This document shows positions 57,201 through 64,000 of a DNA stretch of 64,000 bases, one piece after another (the first letter of the stretch is position 1; the number at the start of each line of letters is the position of its first letter). A program made the translations under genes and the position numbers. The notes beneath the pieces were generated by a model that did no database searches, had not been told where the DNA came from, and was given only the letters and a program-made list of their open reading frames with translations. The DNA comes from Thinopyrum elongatum. Its lineage: Eukaryota; Streptophyta; Magnoliopsida; Poales; Poaceae. The DNA lies in the NCBI GenBank assembly GCA_011799875.1, contig CM022299.1, positions 353,196,526 to 353,260,525 of the forward strand, written 5' to 3'.

Positions 57201-58486
57201 ACGGATCGGGAGTAGAACGTAGACCCGAGCCACGGCTCAGGGATTCTCCCGTCACGGCCCCAACCGCGGCCTTCGTCACCGGCGGTTCGTACGCCGCAGA
57301 CCCATACGGTATTCTTTCCTCCCGTGAATTAAAAAGGAAGGAACAGCTGGCGAGCAACAAATCTCGAAGCCCTATCGAGCCGTCCTGATAACGCGAGCAC
57401 CTGTGCTCGTGACCAGAACAACCGCGTTAGTTCTGCATAGTTTTATACATGTACTGATGCAACTGATCCTGAACATGGATTTTAGATGCACCAAGCTGAA
57501 CATATACATGTACTGATGCAACTAATCCTCTGTTTAGAAATTTATGAAGTGCAATATGATCTAAGATAAATTTGCTTGTGGGCATGACACCTAAAAAAAC
57601 TGCAGGCAGTGACCTTTTATAGTTCTTTGTTTGCTTCTTTTACACATTTTCAGATTCTATATAGTTGAAACCAGCAGGTCCTTGCAATTTTGTTGATGGT
57701 CGTGAGCTTCTCAAGCAGAGGAGGTTGATCGAGGAGGACGAGTGCTTCTTCAATGTGGCGCCGGGAAGGCTCATACAAGGAGGTAGTTTGGCTATTCATG
57801 TTCGCTGATGCGTACGAGTCTGCTTGTCTACTGGTGAACAATAGCACATTAGTGTAGGCTGATTACAGTCAACAACAACGAGGTGTATGTTTATAATTTT
57901 GGAACTTGGAAGTGTTCATTTACTGATTGAACAATGGGTTTGGTATAAATTCTGGGCAAATATGTCTCTTTGGTTTTGTCTTGTTTACAGAAGATTGACA
58001 TCGTCATCTTGCAAATGTATAATGCTTCAAAAGAGTTTAACGCAGTGGTTCATTTCTTCTTGTGCTTATCTGAATTGCCATTAGCTCTGAAGTAATGCAT
58101 TTGTTGGAGAAAATTCCGACATATTATCTCTTTGTTGGAGAAAATTCCGACATAGTATCTCTATGTCTTTTCTAACAACATTTCAACATCACTCTCTATT
58201 TATATTAACTATACATATGCAACATTAAAAATAGTTGTTGAAATGAATCGTCTATATTGTCATAATTTTTCTTTCCAAAATGGTCATTTAAATGGCAATC
58301 AGTGTACAAATTGATGCTTTACGGTCAATTAGCATATAATCAGTCTTTCAAGCCTTAGGGGCGTTACAGACAATTCACAGCAAAATCTACAGTTTCACAG
58401 CGGTTTCAGCCAAATAGCTTCCAGCTTTTCCACAGCTGAAAGTTCACAGCAACTTTTTCACAGCTCACAGCAGCTTTTACAGAATC
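57201..58486. other. Unassigned flank
   Basis: No gene accepted. Contains an ATACATGTACTGATGCAACT repeat (57446 and 57506), a short minus-strand frame with an RRHIEEALVLLDQPPLLEKL stretch (57650-57847) that could be a gene fragment, and a 33-bp direct duplication of TTGTTGGAGAAAATTCCGAC (58101 and 58134). From 58370 begins CACAGC-rich MITE-like text. Confidence 0.35.
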
Positions 58487-58544
58487 TGCAGCTCAACCAA
58501 ACACAACCTGAGTTCCATTCGTTTCCGCTCCATTTTCATCCCTG
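58487..58544 (-). mobile_element. Inverted element end and right end of the hAT-like element
   Basis: 58490-58507 is the inverse of the TGTGTTTGGTT end at 20488. 58511-58544 (GTTTCCGCTCCATTTTCATC then CCTG) is the inverse of the hAT-like end at 19883. CTG lies directly outside both inner ends (20485-20487 and 58508-58510), a candidate 3-bp TSD. Confidence 0.45.
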
Positions 58545-58557
58545 CCTGTAAAATTGC

Positions 58558-58690
58558 GAACCAACCTGTGCTTGGATGGTTAGAGAGACCGTGGTATCCC
58601 CTGCCCACCAGGGTTCAAGTCCTGGTGCTCGCATTATCTCTGGATTTATTTCAAGATTTCCGGCGATGCACTCCAAAACGATTTCGGAGG
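58558..58690 (+). mobile_element. tRNA-derived SINE (Au-like)
   Basis: Has a Pol III box A (TGGATGGTTAGAGAG, about 58573-58587) and box B (GGTTCAAGTCC, 58612-58622), then text typical of the grass Au SINE (GTGCTCGCAT...CGGCGATGCA). Truncated at the 3' side. Not a functional tRNA gene: no cloverleaf. Confidence 0.65.
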
Positions 58691-58727
58691 CTGCCTTTTT
58701 GGGGGATATGCTAGCGTTGCCTCTAAG

Positions 58728-60334
58728 GAGGTGTTTGTTTCCACGAGTGGTAACGTAAACCTAAAGGGGAACTAATTACACATTGTAACAGCACCGGAAT
58801 GGACAAACCCCATTCTGTTTGGTTCTACGGTGTAAAGGAAACAGATCAAGAACAGATCGAGATCTGCAGGAGGAGGTTGATGGAGGAGGAAGAGATTGAT
58901 CCGGAGATGCGCCTTGCTGCTCCTCGGCGGTGGCTTCAGCGGTACATCCTCGTCGGCGGCGACGGCGACGGCGGCTGGCGTGGTCATTCCCAGCGACTGG
59001 TGTTTGTTTCGGCGAGTGGTAACGTAAACCTAAAGGGGAGCTGATTACACACTGTAACATCACCGGAATGGACAAACCCCATTCTGTTTGGTTCTGCAGT
59101 GTAAAGGAAACAGATCGAGATCTGCAGGAGGAGGTTGATGGAGGAGGAAGAGATTGATCCGGAGATGGGCTTGCTGCTCCTCGGCGGCGGCTTCAGCGGT
59201 ACATCCTCGTCGGCGGCAGGCGTGGTCGTTCCCTGCTACTGGTGTTTGTTTCGACGAGTGGTAACGTAAACCTAAAGGGGAACTGATTACACACTGTAAC
59301 AGCACCGGAATGGACAAACCCCATTTTGTTTGGTTCTGCGATGTAAAGGAAACATATCAAGAACTGCAGGAGGAGGTTGATGGAGGAGGAAGAGATTGAT
59401 CCGGAGATGGGCCTTGCTGCTCCTCGTCTGCGGCTTCAGCGGTACATCCTCATCGGCGCCTGGCGTGGTCGTTCCCGGCGACTGGTGTTTGTTTCGGCGA
59501 GTGGTAACGTAAACCTAAAGGGGAACTGATTATACACTGTAACAGCACCGGAATGGACAAACCCCATTCTGTTTGGTTCTGCAGTGTAAAGGAAACAGAT
59601 AAGAACAGATCGAGATCTGCAGGAGGAGGTTGATGGAGGAGGAAGAGATTGATCCGGAGATGGGCCTTGCTGCTCCTCGGCGGCGGCTTCAGCGGTACAT
59701 CCTCGTCGGCGGCGGCGGCAGGCGTGGTCGTTCCCGGCGACTGGTGTTTGTTTTGACGAGTGGTAACGTAAACCTAAAGGGGAACTGATTACACACTATA
59801 ACAGCACCGGAATGGACAAACCCCATTATGTTTGGTTCTGCGGTGTAAAGGAAACAGATCAAGAACTGCAGGAGGAGGTTGATGGAGGAGGAAGAGATTG
59901 ATCTGGAAATGGGCCTTGCTGCTCCTCGGCGACGGCTTCAGCGGTACATCCTCGGCGGCGGCGGCGGCTGGCGTGGTCGTTCCCGACGACTGGATCAGAA
60001 GGAGAGGACTGAGGGAAGGTAGCGGCGCTGAACTCGAAGCAAGTCGAGGGGAGGTGGCGGCACTGGACTTGAAGGAAGGCAGCGGCGGCGGCGGTGCAGG
60101 CAGATCGAGGGGAGGAGGGAGTCGCGGGGGAGGAGAAGCGCTCGAGGGTGGGAAGGAATCCTTTACCGGTGGGGGATGGGAGGGTGGGAAGGAATCCTTT
60201 ACCGGTGGGGGATGGGAGGGTATCGACCGATCGCTAGTCCGGACCTGATTACATAAGTTGCCACCAAACGCACGTAACGTTATCCGTTTATAGCGTAAAT
60301 AGGTGACGGACGAAAATTGCTGAAACAAACACCT
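58728..60334. mobile_element. MITE-like element with five tandem terminal units
   Basis: Left end GAGGTGTTTGTTTCCACGAG, right end inverse (GAAACAAACACCT), flanked by TCTAAG on both sides (58722-58727 and 60335-60340), a candidate TSD. Units start with GGTGTTTGTTT at 58730, 58999, 59241, 59484 and 59743 (periods 242-269). Each contains GTGGTAACGTAAACCTAAAG, ACCGGAATGGACAAACCCCA and a GGAGGAGGTTGATGGAGGAG block. After 59992 the sequence is unique, GA-rich and GC-rich. Frames are composition-driven. Confidence 0.7.
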
Positions 60335-60346
60335 TCTAAGATAGTG

Positions 60347-60526
60347 TCCTGGCAAAATGCTTGGATTAGAGCCACTATTGCACTTCTTCTTTATATAACG
60401 AATACCACTGGTTGCACACGGATCACAAGCTATTTATCCTGGCAAAATGCTTGGATTAGAGCCACTATTGCACTTCTTCTTTATATAACGAATACCACTG
60501 GTTGCACACGGATCACAAGCTATTTA
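60347..60526 (+). repeat. Perfect 90-bp tandem duplication
   Basis: 60347-60436 and 60437-60526 are identical (start TCCTGGCAAAATGCTTGGAT). A 90-base period keeps the plus frame open, but the frame does not look like a protein. Confidence 0.95.
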
Positions 60527-61122
60527 CATATTGGTGATGGGTATATTCAGCAGAAGCCAATGCAATCCAAGGGCTCTCTCCTCTCTGTACCGAGCTGCAG
60601 CAGTGGTGAATCCAAGGACATGCTCACTCTGATCTCTGCACAAGCCTATATTGATGCTTCGATGTAGAGCTTGTGGTCTCACCTCAGCAGGGAGTCATTC
60701 TTCGCTGTACAATTCTCCCAGGCATAACGCTCCGTTCCATACTTCTAACGTGTTGCCTGCAAAAGGGAGAAATTCCAAGGATTATGACAGCTAGCTACAT
60801 CTGACCATTAGGTCCATATGTGAATCCCTATAATTTATCCATGAAAATATTTTAGACAATGTTATGTGAAACTAACTGAGATATAAAATTAGAAGTACTG
60901 ATGTGAAATAGTGCAAGCAGTCAAACTCAGACCAGCTGGATTAGCATATTGCCACAAAGCACAAACAGTCATCTCAGATACGTCAACCTTTGACGTATCC
61001 TTGAAAAAAAAGCACAAACAGTCGAGCGTATCTTTTCTCTTTATTATAGCATGAAGAGCCAAATATGCAAGGATAAATAGTTTTCTTACTGCGTAAGAAG
61101 CTTCATAATGAAGCACTTCACC
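60527..61122. other. 3' flank of the CtpA-type gene
   Basis: Probably 3' UTR or downstream sequence of the minus-strand protease gene. Contains the small insertion at 60971-61009 (next entry). No gene seen. Confidence 0.4.
60956..61024. repeat. Small hairpin insertion between 15-bp direct repeats
   Basis: AAAGCACAAACAGTC occurs at 60956-60970 and 61010-61024. Between them are 39 bp with a perfect 10-bp hairpin (GATACGTCAA, loop CCT, TTGACGTATC) and an A-run at the end. It looks like a short retroposed RNA with target-site duplication. Confidence 0.6.
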
Positions 61123-64000
61123 TCAACTTAATTTCTTGCTTTGGCAACGCGAAAGGTAATCTCTGGCTTCATTGAGATCTGTCACCAAAGTAAATTCAGC
61201 CAAGCAGTAAACTACATTGCATGTCGGGTGTAACAAAAAGAAAATCTAGTGAACGTGAACAGCACCAGGAAGACGGCGGTAGTCTGGTTCTATTCCATCT
61301 CCATTGATGTCTTTGTGATTTGGCGTGACATACTTGCCAACTGTGACGACAATACCAGAACCATCATGAAGTTCAAATACTGATTGGATTAAGCCCTGCA
61401 ATATCATTGAGTCACATATATGAGGACGGACATACTATAAGCCTGTTGGTCATAGCAGGCATTGCCATAGGATCTGCTATTTTTAGGTGGTTCAAACTTC
61501 AAACCTTGCCAAAAGTCCTTTCACCGACAAGAACAGCTTTGCAATTGTCATGAAGTGCTGAAGCAACCTACAAAATTATTATTATCTTGGTGAGCTCTTA
61601 CTACTATGATTTTTTATACTACCAGTGAGACCAAAAAATTACTTACTATTTCACTGGCACTTGCTGTCCTATTATTCACCAGTACCTGTGTCATACGTTG
61701 CGGATGAACAGGTGAGATGCAAATGAGTCTGAAGATCTGATTGTACCATAATAAATAAATGGCATGACCTACTAAATTTCAGGAAGCAGCAAGTTAACTA
61801 GGGGACTTGCTACAACATAAAACTGAATCTGCAATAAGCCATTTATTTATAGTATTGGTCTGATTAAAAAGTGTGAAGTAAGACCCATGGAGTATGGACG
61901 CAGTTAAATCAGGAAATAATCTGCAACTCAAGGATACTCACATTGTCAAGTTTAGCATAGAAAAGTGTTAAAATTGCATTAGCCAGCTGAAGCTGCTTAA
62001 CAGCTTTAATGTGGTAAGGACTGAGAAATATGTGGGTAAATGCAAGTATTCACACTTAAACGGTTCAACAGAACAGTGGAGAAGTGTATCTGCTTGCGAT
62101 TTCTTTGCACTACTAACTCTTGAAGCATTTCGAAATAGGTACATCACCATCATTAAAACATACCATCACAGGAGTTGTAACCAAAGGTCCACTGTCAGCA
62201 ACAATTGTATTTTGGACTTGCCGATCCTGGCCAGTAGTATAAATGACCTGAAAGCAATCCATTAAGGGCATAAATATTTCACCACCAAAGTTGAGTTATG
62301 AACATGAAACTATAAATAGAAATGCTTTAAGCAATTAAATATATGACACTCTCAAACTTGCTACTATGTACAGAAAGACTTTTTGACTTTTAACAGTCTT
62401 TATCGAAAGAAGAATGGTAACTACTAACTAGAAGCCCATATGCATTGGCTATTTAACTAACTATTGGTCTGTTAAGATTAGCAGGGATATCAATTTGATA
62501 AATGTTACCAACTGTTCAAGAATGAGATTTTTTTTAATAGAGAGCCTGCATTACAGTTAGGCTGGTGACCAGCAGAAATCATCAGGACCTGAAACCAGCG
62601 GTAACCGCTATTTACCAGGTGTAATAGTAGCTACTGATTACTATGTAAAAATGGCTAGTTCATGGGCCAAATGACACCATTCAATTCCTCCCATCGGTAG
62701 AATATATGCACTTTCCCTTGTATGCACGATACAAACATCAAAATTAAAACTAGTAACCCAACAAAACCACATGCTGCTAAATGAACACATGAATTTTTAT
62801 TAATTGATTACATGAATCACGGTGGCGGTGGTGACGGTAACAACCTCTTCATGTCATTAATATATTTTGAACTGTGGAATTAGTTTAGAATTTCAAATCA
62901 TTAGTCAGCATCAAAGAAAAACTAGCATGATCAGTTGTTTCCATGACCATGTCCCAACCAAGATTAAAGCATCTTGGCACATGCATTGTACTTAATTCCT
63001 GAGTTACTGTTTCACGGAAAGTAAGCTTGTATTCAAATGGACATCAAAAGTTCCATAAGATTTTAAGGCCAGCTTCAGAATACTCGAACTGGAGAACACC
63101 AGACCAAGGAAACCGCAGGAATAGTGCAATCTTATGAGAAACAAAACCAAACGAATGGTTTCAAATGTCTGTTTCAAAGCATACAAGAATTTGGAGAGTG
63201 GATTTTTTTTCTTTCTATAACAGCCTTTGGAATGTCGGAATGGACCAAGGAACTACAATGGAAACCCTTCCTCTCTTCTACATATTGGAGGATAGTTAAT
63301 ATGAGCTCAGCTCAAACCCCATTCCTTTTCTTTCTTTCTTTTGAAACGCGTAAACCCCATTCTAAAGCATGACTGCTCTTTCTCACACATCTTCTCTCTA
63401 CAACAACAACAACAAAGCCTTTCAGTCCCAAACAAGTTGGGGTAGGCTAAAGTTGAAACCCATAAGATCTCAAAACCTAGTCATGATTCATCTTCTCTCT
63501 GTAATAAAAATGATACTACTGTAAAGAATACATGTAGAGCATTCAAATAGCTATCTTGTACATTTCCATGTCTTCAATTCCTCTAGGAACCCACTAGAAT
63601 TGACATCTAATTCTTGTGTTTCTCCTAATCCTGCTTCTAATATTTCCAACGCCCCAAGCAGGCCCTTGTTTTCACTCAAATTTCCTCTATAATGGGTCAT
63701 TCCGTAGGAACTTCAAAGCAAACCTAAGCATTCATTCATTCCAGAAATACATACAAAAATCCAGTTCACTCCAAAATTTCCTCTACTTTTCCTTCATTTC
63801 AGAAAATCCCCAACAGAATTTACTTTGACTAGTCATGTGGATAAAAGCAAAGCTGTTAAAGCCATAACCAATGATCTAGCACCATTTTGACATGAAAATA
63901 AAACATATGCACCAATTTTATAAGGATTACAGAAAAGAAACCACAAGTTAAAAATAAAGAAGTAGGGTTCCATACCGTGTCTCCTTTGTTCAAGAAGAGC
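61123..64000 (-). CDS. CTPA: Carboxyl-terminal-processing peptidase (CtpA family), C-terminal half, partial
   Basis: Minus-strand exons 64000-63976 (partial, LFLNKGDT), 62247-62164, 61685-61647, 61567-61505, 61395-61266 and 61178-61123, joined in consistent phases. Encodes VIYTTGQDRQVQNTIV, VLVNNRTASASEI (catalytic Ser of the TASASE motif), VASALHDNCKAVLVGERTFGK (catalytic Lys of TFGK), GLIQSVFELHDGSGIVVTVG, GDGIEPDYRRLP and LNEARDYLSRCQSKKLS. CtpA is a Ser/Lys protease of the thylakoid lumen that trims the C-terminus of the photosystem II D1 protein. The C-terminal ending has the same pattern as plant CtpA proteins. Without the last splice (weak GTGCTG donor at 61265) the frame would end at TAG 61246-61248. 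The N-terminus, transit peptide and PDZ domain lie beyond the window. No disabling change seen. Confidence 0.88.
62248..63975 (-). other. Long intron of the CtpA-type gene
   Basis: 1.7-kb intron, AT-rich. Holds a non-LTR retroposon end at 63395-63500 and otherwise no recognised element. Confidence 0.7.
63395..63500 (-). mobile_element. LINE/SINE 3' end with (TTG)n tail
   Basis: Minus strand: CCTACCCCAACTTGTTTGGG, then CTGAAAGGCTTTGTTGTTG and further TTG units. I recall this as a very common grass non-LTR retroposon 3' end. Short, 5'-truncated. Confidence 0.5.

Noticed and set aside
19875..58552. 8-bp TSD for the hAT-like halves
   Set aside because: The flanks (TCGTATAA and CCTGTAAA) do not match well enough; the link between the halves rests on the inverted ends only.
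58558..58690. tRNA gene
   Set aside because: Box A and box B are present but no acceptor stem or anticodon arm folds; fits a SINE better.
60317..60667. Plus-strand frame of 116 residues
   Set aside because: Its length depends on the 90-bp duplication; no similarity to a known protein and it lies downstream of a minus-strand gene.
1..64000. CRISPR arrays, bacterial operons, ribosome binding sites, rRNA genes
   Set aside because: No regular direct repeat-spacer array and no prokaryotic gene layout; the window is plant nuclear DNA.

Overview
Plant nuclear DNA, almost certainly a Triticeae grass (wheat, Aegilops or barley relative). The reasons are a chloroplast C-terminal processing peptidase gene with plant-type introns, nested grass retrotransposons (a Tekay-like chromovirus and a Tat-lineage gypsy with an antisense gene), CACTA transposons, a Stowaway-like MITE and a SINE resembling the grass Au family. 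Family names come from recognised motifs and translated reading frames only; no database search was run.

Layout. 1-11571: two head-to-tail, about 99% alike copies of one chromovirus sharing a central LTR (tail of an LTR, internal region, 5'-truncated LTR, truncated internal region). 11572-13393: an LTR R/U5 fragment joined to the right end of a CACTA element. 13394-16836: the 5' part (gag remnant, leader, PBS, 961-bp LTR) of a minus-strand gypsy element. 16837-18297: a degenerate unknown gene ending in a Helitron-type 3' terminus. 18340-19566: a minus-strand retroposon-like repeat. 19883-20486: the left part of a hAT-like element whose right end reappears at 58511-58544.

20488-58507: one minus-strand FAR1/FHY3-type (MULE-transposase-derived) gene, exploded over about 33 kb by three separate insertions, each with a clean target-site duplication (TSD): a 14.3-kb CACTA (23247-37552, TSD ACA) in an intron, a 13.4-kb Tat gypsy (37881-51236, TSD TCTGC) in an exon, and a 3.0-kb non-autonomous LTR element (51914-54908, TSD ATCAT) in another exon. 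Intron phases and reading frame join across all three, with five in-frame stops. The CACTA carries no recognisable transposase. It does carry four gene-like cargos: a 3'-5' exonuclease-like pseudogene, a B3-like/F-box/FBD chimeric gene, an XS-type zinc-finger gene and a B3 gene. The Tat element has a gag-pol frame broken only by three TAG codons, and an uninterrupted four-exon antisense gene (1,230 aa).

58545-64000: an Au-like SINE, a MITE-like element made of five tandem terminal units, a perfect 90-bp tandem duplication, and the 3' half of a minus-strand CtpA-type protease gene running off the right edge. This last is the only gene in the window that looks like an ordinary, intact host gene.

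Interplay. Nearly everything is layered transposition. LTR differences counted by eye suggest the small LTR element (about 27/824) landed before the Tat element (8/873). The FAR1-like gene may itself have been cargo or transposase of an older element, because hAT-like halves and a short inverted repeat flank it.
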